NCBI GenBank assembly: GCA_045615885.1
Contig: JAZLFR010000060.1
Span: 86,786 to 150,785, forward strand
Direction: 5' to 3'
DNA from: UBA1765 sp045615885
Lineage (GTDB): Bacteria > Fibrobacterota > Fibrobacteria > Fibrobacterales > Fibrobacteraceae
Length of the DNA stretch: 64,000 nt
Part shown: positions 41,549 to 50,349 of the stretch, in pieces
Numbering within the stretch: the first letter of the stretch is position 1
Layout: every line of letters begins with the position of its first letter
Position numbers and translations under genes: made by a program
The notes under the pieces: generated by a model
Told to the model about the DNA's origin: nothing
Seen by the model: the letters and a program-made list of their open reading frames with translations, nothing else
Database searches by the model: none

Positions 41549-42025
41549 ATGAACGATAAAGAATTAAACACTAAGGAATATGCGGCGAAGTACATTCGCA
41601 ATTGCATTGAAGGTCCAATAAACCTTCTGAAGGGTCTTACGGTTACAACAAAATACATGTTGAACCCGAAGAAGATCGTTACGGAACAGTACCCTGAAAA
41701 CAAGGCAACGCTCAAGATGCACGATCGTTTTCGTGGAAATCTTGAAATGGTGGAAGACGAAAACGGCAACAACCGTTGCACGGCCTGCGGCATGTGCGAA
41801 CGCGCCTGCCCGAACTCATCCATCAACGTGCTGCCTACAAAAAATATCGCTGGCAAAAAAGTGCTCGGCAAATACATTTACCACTTCGGCAGCTGCACAC
41901 AGTGCGGCCTCTGCGTGGAAGCTTGCCCGTTTGGAGCAATCCGCTTTGGGCAGGGTTTTGAATTTGCGGCATTCAACCCAGAAGAATTCGAACGCGTATT
42001 GAACAAGAAGGAGGGACAAGGATGA
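41549..42025 (+). CDS. nuoI: NADH-quinone oxidoreductase subunit I (2x 4Fe-4S)
   Basis: A 158-residue ferredoxin-like subunit with two cluster motifs: CTACGMCERACPN and CTQCGLCVEACPFGA. The amphipathic N-terminus is usual for NuoI. It passes electrons towards NuoB. Its end overlaps the start of nuoJ by 4 bp (ATGA). Confidence 0.95.
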   Translation: MNDKELNTKEYAAKYIRNCIEGPINLLKGLTVTTKYMLNPKKIVTEQYPENKATLKMHDRFRGNLEMVEDENGNNRCTACGMCERACPNSSINVLPTKNIAGKKVLGKYIYHFGSCTQCGLCVEACPFGAIRFGQGFEFAAFNPEEFERVLNKKEGQG

Positions 42026-42570
42026 TTTTGGGCATTCCTTTTTCCGACATCGTATTCTATGTCGTTGCAGCATTCATGATTGTAGCAAGCATCTGCACGA
42101 TCGTTTCCAAGAACGTTCTGCAGAGCGCAATCTTCCTTATTGCAACGTTCATCGGCACGGCAATCGTCTATGTGCTTTTGCAGGCCGAATTCATGGCAGT
42201 TGCACAAATCATGGTCTATGCCGGCGGCGTAGTCGTATTCATGATCTTTGCAATTTTGCTCACGAGCCACCTTGGTGAAGAATCGTTTACCGTGCATGTG
42301 CCACGCAAGTTCATCGCAGGCGCGATTTCCATCGCGTTCGTCGCAATCGCCGCCAAGTTCCTGCTTTCCCAGCCGGCTCTTGCGACGCGCATTGCTACGG
42401 CCCCGGCAGAAGCTTCCAGCTTCGGAGCCTACGCAATCCGCCTGCTCTCCCCGGGCCCAGACGGTTTTCTCATTCCATTCGAACTCATAAGCGTTCTCTT
42501 GCTCATGGCACTCGTAGCTTCCGTTACGATTGCTAAAAAAGATTCCGACGACAGCAAGGAGGAAAAATGA
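42022..42570 (+). CDS. nuoJ: NADH-quinone oxidoreductase subunit J
   Basis: A 182-residue membrane subunit with five predicted helices. AEFMAVAQIMVYAGGVVVFM is the helix with the pi-bulge typical of NuoJ/ND6. It overlaps nuoI and nuoK by 4 bp on each side, with good ribosome sites (AAGGAGG near 42008). Confidence 0.94.
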   Translation: MILGIPFSDIVFYVVAAFMIVASICTIVSKNVLQSAIFLIATFIGTAIVYVLLQAEFMAVAQIMVYAGGVVVFMIFAILLTSHLGEESFTVHVPRKFIAGAISIAFVAIAAKFLLSQPALATRIATAPAEASSFGAYAIRLLSPGPDGFLIPFELISVLLLMALVASVTIAKKDSDDSKEEK

Positions 42571-42872
42571 CTCTCCTAAATTGCTTGCTTCTCGCATTCA
42601 TTTTGTTTGCCATTGGTGTGTTCGGCCTCCTTACCCGCCGTCACCTGGTTGGAATGCTCATTTCCATGGAACTCATGCTGAACGCTGCAAACATCAACTT
42701 TGTTGCATTTGCGCATTTCAAGGCTGCAGACCCAACTGCAGGTTCGCTCTTTAGCATTTTCGTCATCGCAATCACCGCTTGCGAAATGGCTGTAGCGCTT
42801 GCAATTCTCATTGCAATGTACCGCCGTCACAAGAGCCTTGATGTAAACCGCCTGGAGGATCTCCATGACTAG
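42567..42872 (+). CDS. nuoK: NADH-quinone oxidoreductase subunit K
   Basis: A 101-residue, three-helix subunit. It has the membrane glutamates of NuoK/ND4L: Glu in MLISMELMLNAANINFVAF and Glu in ITACEMAVALAILIAMYR. It overlaps nuoJ by 4 bp and nuoL by 8 bp. Confidence 0.95.
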   Translation: MTLLNCLLLAFILFAIGVFGLLTRRHLVGMLISMELMLNAANINFVAFAHFKAADPTAGSLFSIFVIAITACEMAVALAILIAMYRRHKSLDVNRLEDLHD

Positions 42873-44814
42873 TTTACTTGCTAATTCCTACCTCATTCTC
42901 CTGTTCCCACTGCTTTCATTCGTAGTGAACGGCCTCTTCCTTTGCCGCAAAAGCAGAAAGGCAAGCGCAGCATTCTCCGTTACCATGGCGGGCCTTGCCG
43001 CAGCTTACGCAATCGCTCTTGCAGTAGTGTTCTTCTTTAGCATGGGCGCAAACCCAACCGTCGCGTGGCAGTTCCGCTTCTTGCCAGTGCTCGGCGACTT
43101 CTACGCAAACATCGGCTTGCTGTTAGACCCGCTTTCAGCGATGATGCTCGTTGTCGTTACGACGATCGCATTCTTTGTGAACATCTACAGTATTGGCTAC
43201 ATGCGCGAAGACATGAGCTCTGGCCGTTTCTTTGCACTGCTTTCGCTCTTTGCATTCAGCATGCTCGGCCTCGTGATTGCAACGAACATTCTGCAGATGT
43301 TCGTATTCTGGGAACTCGTGGGCGTATCCAGTTACATGCTCATCGGTTTCTGGTATCACAAGCCCAGCGCTGTTTCTGCAAGTAAGCAGGCATTCATCTT
43401 GACCCGCTTCGCAGACAGCTTCTTCCTCTTTGGCATGGTGCTTGTCTCCTACGCAATCAAGTCGTTTGACTTTGCTACAATCAACGCGGTCTCCCTCAAG
43501 GCACTCACCGATACCACTGTGAACCTCGGCCTGTTCGTCGTGCCGACGAACGACGCGCTCACATTCGGTGCCGCAATGATCTTTGTCGGTGGCTGGGGCA
43601 AGTCCGCAATGTTCCCAATGCACATTTGGCTCCCGAACGCCATGGAAGGTCCTACACCGGTTTCTTCCATCATTCACAGCGCGACGATGGTCGTAGCAGG
43701 TGTCTATCTTGTAGCTCGTCTCTTCCCGTTCTTTGCTGGCGCAGGCAACACTCTTGAACTCGTGATGGTCGTGGGCGCATTCACTGCTATTTTTGCAGCA
43801 GTAATCGCCTGCACGCAACGCGACATCAAGCGCATTCTTGCCTACTCCACGCTTTCCCAGCTTGGATACATGATGTTTGCGCTCGGTGCTAGCCGACTCT
43901 GCGACGGCAGCATCAACCCGCTCGGCTATACGGCTTCAACATTCCACATCTTTACGCACGCCTTCTTCAAGTGCATGCTCTTCCTTGTGGCAGGCTCCCT
44001 CATTCATCAGGTGCATACAAACGACCTCGATGCCATGGGCGGTCTCCGCAAAAAGATGCCGTTCACATACGTTGCAACGCTCATCGCTTGCCTTGCCATC
44101 GCAGGCATTCCACCGTTCTCAGGCTTCTTCAGTAAAGATGAAATTCTCATGACAGCATTCCAGTCTGGCCATGTGATCGTATTTGCAATCGGCCTCCTTA
44201 CAAGCGGCCTCACGGCATTCTACATGTTCCGCCTGTTCTTCCTCGCCTTCCACGGCAAGGCCCGTTCCGAACACACGGCTCACGCCCACGAAGACTTTGC
44301 CATGACGCTACCGATTGTCTGCCTTGCTGTTCCGTCGCTTCTTTCCGGCATTCTCGCAAAGAACCTGTTCGCAACAAAGTTCCTCCCAGGTACTTTGCCA
44401 GTAGCAACCGCAGGCCATCTCGCCCACGCCGAATGGATTCCACTTGCCGCCGGCGGCATGGCTGTGCTTGGCATTCTGATAGCGGCCTTCTTATACGCCC
44501 GCCCGAAGGCCAACATCGCTCGCGCCCTCGACAGCGACAACCGCAGCAAGCTTTATAAAACGATCTACCGCAAGTTCTACTTCGACGAAATGTACTACGC
44601 CGTCGTCCGCCAGTTCATTTTCCGCGGCGTCGCAGCTTCGGCACGCTTCTTCGAAGACTATGTCATCGGCAGCATCGTGAACATCTGCACGGCAACTGTA
44701 AAGAAGGCCGGCGCACTTGTCCGCGAAGCGGAATGTGGCTACTTGCCTTTCTACATCGGCGTCATGATCGTCGGTGTCATCTTCTGGTACTTTATCGGGA
44801 ATCTCCCCTTCTAA
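42865..44814 (+). CDS. nuoL: NADH-quinone oxidoreductase subunit L
   Basis: A 649-residue antiporter-like proton-pumping subunit. It has FWELVGVSSYMLIGFW with the conserved Glu, MFPMHIWLPNAMEGPTPVS with the Lys-containing helix before it, and FTHAFFKCMLFL. A C-terminal amphipathic helix and final membrane segment are present, as expected for the lateral helix of NuoL. Confidence 0.95.
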   Translation: MTSLLANSYLILLFPLLSFVVNGLFLCRKSRKASAAFSVTMAGLAAAYAIALAVVFFFSMGANPTVAWQFRFLPVLGDFYANIGLLLDPLSAMMLVVVTTIAFFVNIYSIGYMREDMSSGRFFALLSLFAFSMLGLVIATNILQMFVFWELVGVSSYMLIGFWYHKPSAVSASKQAFILTRFADSFFLFGMVLVSYAIKSFDFATINAVSLKALTDTTVNLGLFVVPTNDALTFGAAMIFVGGWGKSAMFPMHIWLPNAMEGPTPVSSIIHSATMVVAGVYLVARLFPFFAGAGNTLELVMVVGAFTAIFAAVIACTQRDIKRILAYSTLSQLGYMMFALGASRLCDGSINPLGYTASTFHIFTHAFFKCMLFLVAGSLIHQVHTNDLDAMGGLRKKMPFTYVATLIACLAIAGIPPFSGFFSKDEILMTAFQSGHVIVFAIGLLTSGLTAFYMFRLFFLAFHGKARSEHTAHAHEDFAMTLPIVCLAVPSLLSGILAKNLFATKFLPGTLPVATAGHLAHAEWIPLAAGGMAVLGILIAAFLYARPKANIARALDSDNRSKLYKTIYRKFYFDEMYYAVVRQFIFRGVAASARFFEDYVIGSIVNICTATVKKAGALVREAECGYLPFYIGVMIVGVIFWYFIGNLPF

Positions 44815-44823
44815 GGAATGGTT

Positions 44824-46323
44824 ATGTTAGAAAAGGTTCTCTTCAATCTCATTTGGATTATCCCGTTCCTTACGGTTCTCGCCTGCGTGCCTATCGCCAA
44901 GGAAAAGGTAAACCTGTTAAAGAAGATCCATCTCGTTTCGGCTGGTACAGTGCTCACGATCACTGTTTACCTGGCCGTTCAAATGTTCTTTGACTATGTT
45001 CCGTACCAGGGCGGCAACGCATTTGCGATGTCCTACCTTACGGACTTTCCGTGGCTCGCAGCAATATCCGCCCATTACCTTATGGGCGCAGATGCGCTCA
45101 GCATCTTGATGCTTGTGCTTGCCGCAGTCATCATTTTCACAGGCGTTCTTGCCAGCTGGAAGCTTGACCATGGCCAGAAGGTGTTCTTCGCCCTGCTCCA
45201 GATTCTTGCAGCAAGCGTCTACGGCGTGTTCATGAGCTTTGACCTTGTGCTCTTCTTCGTGTTCTACGAAATGGAAGCACTCTGCATGTACCTGATCATT
45301 GCAGGCTACGGCTCTGGCGACAAGGACTACGGCGGCAAAAAGCTCACGCTCACTCTTGCTCTTGGCTCAGCCATGGTGCTCGCCGTAATCTTTGGCATGT
45401 ACGTTGAAGGCGGTTCCTGGAGCGTGCTCGAACTTGCAAATGTTACGCTCCCAGAAAACTTCCAGATGTGGGCATTCCCGGTTCTCTTCATGGGCTTTGC
45501 AGTTTCCAGTTCGCTCTTCCCGTTCCACTTCTGGAGCCCGGCGGGCCACTCTGCAGCACCGACTGCCGTATCCATGTTTGCAGCCGGCGTTATGATGAAG
45601 ATGGGTGCCTACGGCTGCCTCCGCATCGCCATGTACCTTATGCCGGAAGGCGCAAAGTTCTGGCTCCCGTACCTGCTCGTCTTTGTCATCTTCAACGTGT
45701 GCGCAGGCCCGTTCATTGCCATGCGCCACAAGGATCTCAAGTTCATCACCGCATACAGTTCCATTTCGCACCTTGGCCTGATTTTCCTTGGCCTTGCCGC
45801 AATGACCCCGACGGCACTCCGCGGTGCTGCGCTCCAGATGCTTAGCCACGGCTTCCTTACCGGCCTCTTCTTTGCCACCATCGGCATGATCTACGGCCGC
45901 ACCCACACGCGCGACATTACGCAGATGGGCGGCCTCATGAAGATTATGCCGTTCCTTGGCGTTGGCTTTGTAATTGCGGGCTTTGCAGGCCTCGGTCTCC
46001 CGGGCTTCTCTGGCTTTGTCGCAGAAGCAAGCATCTTCATGGGCAGCTTCCAGAACGACGGAACACTCTTCCGCATCGTCACCATCCTTGCGATACTTTC
46101 CGTGACAGCGACAGCAGTCTATATTTTGCAGACCGCAAACCGCATGCTCCACGGCCCGGTAACGAACCCGCATTTCAAGGAACTTACAGATGCAAGCTTC
46201 GAAGAAAAAGTCGTTGTCGTAATCTTTGTAATCTGCCTCCTTGCCATTGGTCTTTGCCCGGCACCGTTTGCAGACTTCCTTGATACCTCCATTGCACCTA
46301 TTTCCGCTAACTTGATGAGGTAG
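44824..46323 (+). CDS. nuoM: NADH-quinone oxidoreductase subunit M
   Basis: A 499-residue antiporter-like subunit. FVFYEMEALCMYLIIAGYG has the conserved Glu, and FPFHFWSPAGHSAAPTAVSM is the proton-channel helix. The ATG at 44824 has AAGGA 6 nt upstream; the ATG at 44818 overlaps that site. It lies 9 bp after nuoL and 3 bp before nuoN. Confidence 0.94.
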   Translation: MLEKVLFNLIWIIPFLTVLACVPIAKEKVNLLKKIHLVSAGTVLTITVYLAVQMFFDYVPYQGGNAFAMSYLTDFPWLAAISAHYLMGADALSILMLVLAAVIIFTGVLASWKLDHGQKVFFALLQILAASVYGVFMSFDLVLFFVFYEMEALCMYLIIAGYGSGDKDYGGKKLTLTLALGSAMVLAVIFGMYVEGGSWSVLELANVTLPENFQMWAFPVLFMGFAVSSSLFPFHFWSPAGHSAAPTAVSMFAAGVMMKMGAYGCLRIAMYLMPEGAKFWLPYLLVFVIFNVCAGPFIAMRHKDLKFITAYSSISHLGLIFLGLAAMTPTALRGAALQMLSHGFLTGLFFATIGMIYGRTHTRDITQMGGLMKIMPFLGVGFVIAGFAGLGLPGFSGFVAEASIFMGSFQNDGTLFRIVTILAILSVTATAVYILQTANRMLHGPVTNPHFKELTDASFEEKVVVVIFVICLLAIGLCPAPFADFLDTSIAPISANLMR

Positions 46324-46326
46324 AAT

Positions 46327-47763
46327 ATGCAAAACATCATGCAATTCGCAATTTTACCAGACATTCTTTTAGTACTGTTCCCATTCGTCGTGCTCGCCAT
46401 GCGCCTTTTTGCTAGCAAGCACGAAAAGTTGCAATGGTACGTGGCAAATATCCTTTTGATTGCAGTATTCGTACTTTTGAACTGCCAGCTCCTTGGCAAC
46501 ACGCAAATGTACCTTTCCAACTGGAAGATCGACACATTCGGCATCTTCATGCGCGAGGTCTTTGTGCTCGGCGCCATTTGCGCAATCTGGTTTGCAAAAG
46601 ACTACTTTGACCATGACTGTGCAGGCAAGGCCCGCCTGAAGGAACTCCCTGAATTCATCGCAACAGTCGGCTTTGCAACCCTCGGTGGCGCAATCGTCGT
46701 TTCTGCATGCGACCTGATTACGGTATTCATCGGCCTTGAACTTGCCACAATCCCGATGTATGCACTCACCGCATGGAACAAGAAGGATTCCGAAGGCTCC
46801 GAAGCGGCAGTCAAGTTCATATTGATGGGTTCTGCCGCAACGGCCTTTGAACTCTTTGGCTTCAGCTACCTCTACGGCTTTGCAGGCACACTCAACATGC
46901 AGCAGATTGCAAGCGTTACGGCAAGCAATCCGACTTCCCCGCTGCTCTGGATATCCGTGCTCTTCCTCGTTTCTGGCGTGGGCTTCAAGCTCACCTTGTT
47001 CCCGTTCCATACCTGGGCTCCAGATGTTTACGACGGCGCACCGACCCCAGTGACAGCACTCCTTTCCGTGACTTCGAAGGCTGTGGCCATCGCATTCATG
47101 GCAGTGCTCGTATTCGGACCGTTTGCAGCAGTGCAGAATACGATTGCCCCGTTCCTTGCTCTCCTTGCAGCACTCACGCTCTTTGCCGGTAACCTGGGCG
47201 CACTCAAGCAGAGCAGGCTACGCCGCTTCATGGCCTACAGTTCCATTTCACAGGCAGGCTACATTCTCGTGGCCCTCCTTGGCCCGGCTACAAACGCAAA
47301 GTTCGCAATCGTGTACTACCTGTTCCTCTACACCTTCGCAAACTACCTCGCCTTCTTTATCTTTGGCATCGTCGGCCAGAATCGCAAAGAAGACTTCGTT
47401 TCGCTCCGCGGCCTTTCCAAGCAGAACTTGACGCTCGCTGTCGGCCTTGTGGTAGCTCTCATGAGCCTTGCAGGCATTCCGCCACTTGCAGGCTTCTTCG
47501 GCAAGTTCCACCTGTTCTTTGCCGCTGCAGAAACTAAGCACTATGCCTTGGTAACATTTGCAGTGCTCAACAACGTGCTCGCCCTCTACTACTACATCCA
47601 GGTTCTCAAGAGCGCTTGGATCGACGTTCCAGAAACGGAGCCTGCACCGCTGCAAATCAACTGCCGCCAGCGCACCGTCGTTGTGGTGCTTACGGTCGCA
47701 GTTATCGCACTTGGCTTCATTCCAGTCCTCGCAAACAACCTCTTTGCAGGTTTAAGGCTGTAA
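46327..47763 (+). CDS. nuoN: NADH-quinone oxidoreductase subunit N
   Basis: A 478-residue antiporter-like subunit. FIGLELATIPMYALTAW carries the Glu, and FPFHTWAPDVYDGAPTPVTA is the family signature. It is the last gene of the operon. The sequence after it has no nuoE, nuoF or nuoG; the next feature is a tRNA. The electron input module is therefore encoded elsewhere or absent. Confidence 0.95.
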   Translation: MQNIMQFAILPDILLVLFPFVVLAMRLFASKHEKLQWYVANILLIAVFVLLNCQLLGNTQMYLSNWKIDTFGIFMREVFVLGAICAIWFAKDYFDHDCAGKARLKELPEFIATVGFATLGGAIVVSACDLITVFIGLELATIPMYALTAWNKKDSEGSEAAVKFILMGSAATAFELFGFSYLYGFAGTLNMQQIASVTASNPTSPLLWISVLFLVSGVGFKLTLFPFHTWAPDVYDGAPTPVTALLSVTSKAVAIAFMAVLVFGPFAAVQNTIAPFLALLAALTLFAGNLGALKQSRLRRFMAYSSISQAGYILVALLGPATNAKFAIVYYLFLYTFANYLAFFIFGIVGQNRKEDFVSLRGLSKQNLTLAVGLVVALMSLAGIPPLAGFFGKFHLFFAAAETKHYALVTFAVLNNVLALYYYIQVLKSAWIDVPETEPAPLQINCRQRTVVVVLTVAVIALGFIPVLANNLFAGLRL

Positions 47764-47812
47764 TAAAAGCCATAAATTAAAGAATGGCCATTTACAAATC
47801 CATTTTTTAATC

Positions 47813-47820
47813 TATATTTG
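47813..47820 (+). promoter_or_regulatory. Promoter -7 box of tRNA-Glu (TATATTTG)
   Basis: An exact TAnnTTTG element ends 13 bp before the mature tRNA 5' end. With transcription starting 5-8 nt after the box this leaves a short 5' leader. TTTA at 47791-47794 could be a weak -33 element (18-bp spacing). This is the best-anchored promoter in the window because the RNA end is known. Confidence 0.65.
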
Positions 47821-47833
47821 GTTCGCACTAAAC

Positions 47834-47906
47834 GCCCCCATCGTCTAGTGGCCTAGGACTCGGGATTCTCATTCCCGCAACAGCGGTTCGAGTCCGCTTG
47901 GGGGTA
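47834..47906 (+). tRNA. tRNA-Glu (anticodon CTC)
   Basis: A full cloverleaf can be folded. The acceptor stem pairs 47834-47840 with 47899-47905 (one G-T pair), and the D arm follows. The anticodon stem CGGGA/TCCCG has loop TTCTCAT with CTC at 47868-47870, and the T arm contains GGTTCGAGTCC. Discriminator A at 47906; CCA is not encoded. It decodes GAG. Confidence 0.95.
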
Positions 47907-47910
47907 TAAA

Positions 47911-47940
47911 AAAGGCTTGCAGCGATGCAAGTCTTTTTTG
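47911..47940 (+). terminator. Terminator after tRNA-Glu
   Basis: GGCTTGCA pairs with TGCAAGTC (one G-T pair) around GCGA, followed by six Ts. Confidence 0.85.
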
Positions 47941-47944
47941 CTTT

Positions 47945-48213
47945 TTAGATTGAAACCGCGTAAAGCACTACAAAGCTTTTGCGATTCACGATTTCGTGAG
48001 CATCAATCTTTTCAAAGCAACAAGCTAGCCTTCCAAGTTCTTCAGGCTCGGCCACATCAAACTTCTAGAGGTTCCAGACATTCCCTGGTATAGACTACAT
48101 TGTAAAAAGAAGTTCCAGGCTTCGATGCCACGCATGTTGCCAAACTGATATCCAATATATTCCGTAAACGATGGCATAGTTTTATCAAAGACAACAAAGC
48201 ATAAATAAATGTA
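47945..48213 (-). pseudogene. Probable remnant of a decayed gene
   Basis: On the minus strand two adjacent frames read like protein. The upstream part (48213 to about 48068) contains FTEYIGYQFGNMRGIEAWNF. The downstream part (about 48065 to 47945) contains PEELGRLACCFEKIDAHEIV and ends with a stop codon. They are joined by a frameshift near 48065, and there is no start codon with a ribosome site at the front. I do not recognise the family. It sits between a tRNA gene and the terminator of the next operon. Confidence 0.35.
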
Positions 48214-48220
48214 TCAAGAC

Positions 48221-48250
48221 AAAAGCCCCGCGGGTAACCGCGGGGCTTTG
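48221..48250 (-). terminator. Terminator after the PpiD-like gene
   Basis: AAAGCCCCGCGG and CCGCGGGGCTTT form a 12-bp stem with a short loop, with Ts following on the minus strand. The stop codon is at 48278. Confidence 0.9.
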
Positions 48251-48277
48251 AATGTCAGCTACTGAAAGGCTCTGAAA

Positions 48278-50200
48278 TTAGTCCTTGTAGTAGAGATCCA
48301 AGTTGTTTACGACGTCTGCGGTGGCTTCAAGGGAAAGCACGTAGTCATTGACAAGAGCAGACGGAGCAAAGCGTGTTGCATTCTGCAAGTCTTCTTCAAC
48401 TGCTGCAGCAACGCTTTCTTCAGACGGCTTGGTTTCTGCGTTGATGCGAACCATGACGGCGCCGCTCGGAGTCACAAGAGCCGGGCCCCATTCGCCAACC
48501 TTCTGGCTCTTTGCAATCTTGGAGAGGATCGGATTTGCATAGCCGAGGCCAGAGATGTATTCGTCAACAGAAGCTGTTGCCTTTTCGAACTTGACATTTT
48601 CAACTTCCGGAGCAACGGAGTCTGCAACGCCCCAGGCCTGGACCTTGGCGGCAACAGATTCGAGATAAGCCTTGGCAGCTTCTGCCTGTGCCTTGTTCAC
48701 AAGGTTTGCACGGATTTCTTCAAAGTACGGACCAACCTGGCGCTTGCCGGCAACGAGGCTGTCGACCTTTGCTGCAACTACGACATAGCGCTTGTTAGAG
48801 AACACGGAAGAAACTGCGCCCTGCGGTTCCGGGTTGTTCTTGTTTGCAAACAAGAAGGAGTGGAAGCCCTGAACATAACCGATGCCCTGAATGTTGGAGC
48901 CACGGCCAAGCCATGCGCTTTCTGCAACTTCCAAGTTCTGTTCCTTGGCGGCTTCTGCAAAGGACTTGCCAGATTCGGCACCGGCCTTGACAGCATTCAA
49001 AATTTTGGTGAGGCTATCGATTGTTTCAACAGAAGCACCGACAGTCACGAGGATGTGTGCGGCCTTGACCTGTTCGTTGCCCTTTTCGTCGGTCTTCTTA
49101 CCGAGGTTCTGGATAATGTGGTAACCGAACTGCGTGCGTACCGGTTCAGAAATCTTGCCGGAGTCAAGGGCAAAAGCAACATCTTCGAATTCCTTGACCC
49201 AAACGCCACGGCCAGTGTAATCGCCGAGGAGACCACCCTGCTGGGCGCTACCCGGATCTTCAGACTGGATCTTGGCAAGTTCTTCAAATGCGATCGTGGA
49301 GTCCATGAGCTGTGCATGGAGCGTATTCACATATTCGTGGATTGCATTTTCGTCCTTGGCAGACGGAGCGATTGCGATAGATGCATACTGAACGCGCATC
49401 ATGTCTTCCTTCACGAAGAAGCTGTCCTTCTGGGCGTTGAAGTAGGAAACGACCGCTGCGGAGTCAACCTTGGAGGCGGCATCGCCAAATACGGACGCCG
49501 GAACAGAGGCGACCTGCACATCCAGTTTGTTCAAACTGCGGTTGGCAGAGAAGGCAGATTCGAGGGAAGTCTGGTGAATGCCAGCTGCGATGAAGGTCTG
49601 GAGCTGCTTCATCGGGATTGTGTTGTTCTTGAGGTCCTGTTCGTAACGGACCATTGCAGCCCACTGGTAAGCTTCCGGAGTGTTCAACCACTGTTCATAG
49701 GAAGCGCGGTTGAATGCGGAGTCCAAGAGGAACTGCGGCAAACTGGAGATGTAGGTCTGGATACGCTGGTTGGCTTCTTCTGCGCTTGCAGAGTTTGCCT
49801 GGATCATGTAGAGGTTGCGCTGGGCTTCCTGGCTTACGAGATTGCGGACTGCATCTGGATTGCGAAGAAGTTCGTCCTTCATTTCGACGACAGAGGCACC
49901 GAGCTTGTTCTTGGCAGCCAAGTCTTCGAGAACATACTGACGGACGAAGGAGCGGAAGATGTCTGCACGAAGGCTTGCATACTGTTCGTCTTCGAATGCA
50001 CGGCCACGGTTGTTTTCGGTAACCTGCTTTACGCGGGTATCGAATTCTGTGGCATCGAGCTTGCGTCCATTGACTTCACCGATCGGGAATCGGGCAGCGC
50101 CGTCCTTGGGAGTGCCATCCATGGCAAGAAGACCGATACCGATACCGACAGCGGCAACAGCGATAATCCATTTTGCTTTTTCATTAATCAAAGTAAGCAT
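48278..50200 (-). CDS. PpiD/SurA-like periplasmic peptidyl-prolyl isomerase
   Basis: A membrane-anchored foldase for secreted and outer-membrane proteins. One N-terminal helix (WIIAVAAVGIGIGLLAM) precedes a SurA_N-like helical region (IGEVNGRKLDATEFDTRV, about 40-240). A parvulin domain follows at about 265-375, with DPGSAQQGGLLGDYTGRGVWV and EPVRTQFGYHIIQ. A second, incomplete parvulin-like segment (VKAAHILV) is at about 380-460. The layout of 640 residues fits PpiD. A promoter box TAATTTTG is at 50229-50236 and GGAG precedes the ATG. Confidence 0.87.
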   Translation of the reverse strand: MLTLINEKAKWIIAVAAVGIGIGLLAMDGTPKDGAARFPIGEVNGRKLDATEFDTRVKQVTENNRGRAFEDEQYASLRADIFRSFVRQYVLEDLAAKNKLGASVVEMKDELLRNPDAVRNLVSQEAQRNLYMIQANSASAEEANQRIQTYISSLPQFLLDSAFNRASYEQWLNTPEAYQWAAMVRYEQDLKNNTIPMKQLQTFIAAGIHQTSLESAFSANRSLNKLDVQVASVPASVFGDAASKVDSAAVVSYFNAQKDSFFVKEDMMRVQYASIAIAPSAKDENAIHEYVNTLHAQLMDSTIAFEELAKIQSEDPGSAQQGGLLGDYTGRGVWVKEFEDVAFALDSGKISEPVRTQFGYHIIQNLGKKTDEKGNEQVKAAHILVTVGASVETIDSLTKILNAVKAGAESGKSFAEAAKEQNLEVAESAWLGRGSNIQGIGYVQGFHSFLFANKNNPEPQGAVSSVFSNKRYVVVAAKVDSLVAGKRQVGPYFEEIRANLVNKAQAEAAKAYLESVAAKVQAWGVADSVAPEVENVKFEKATASVDEYISGLGYANPILSKIAKSQKVGEWGPALVTPSGAVMVRINAETKPSEESVAAAVEEDLQNATRFAPSALVNDYVLSLEATADVVNNLDLYYKD

Positions 50201-50228
50201 TATGAAAACTCCATTAAATTTGACTGCG

Positions 50229-50236
50229 CAAAATTA
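50229..50236 (-). promoter_or_regulatory. Promoter -7 box of the PpiD-like gene (TAATTTTG)
   Basis: Minus-strand exact TAnnTTTG element, 28 bp before the ATG at 50200. Confidence 0.55.
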
Positions 50237-50349
50237 GTAAAAGATAAATACATTAAGAGCAAATAAAAGTCATTTTTAGGGCTAAAAATCTGCTTTTTTG
50301 CCATTTATTTTTCTATTATAGGGGTGCCAGGCTTTTTCTGGAGGTTCCT

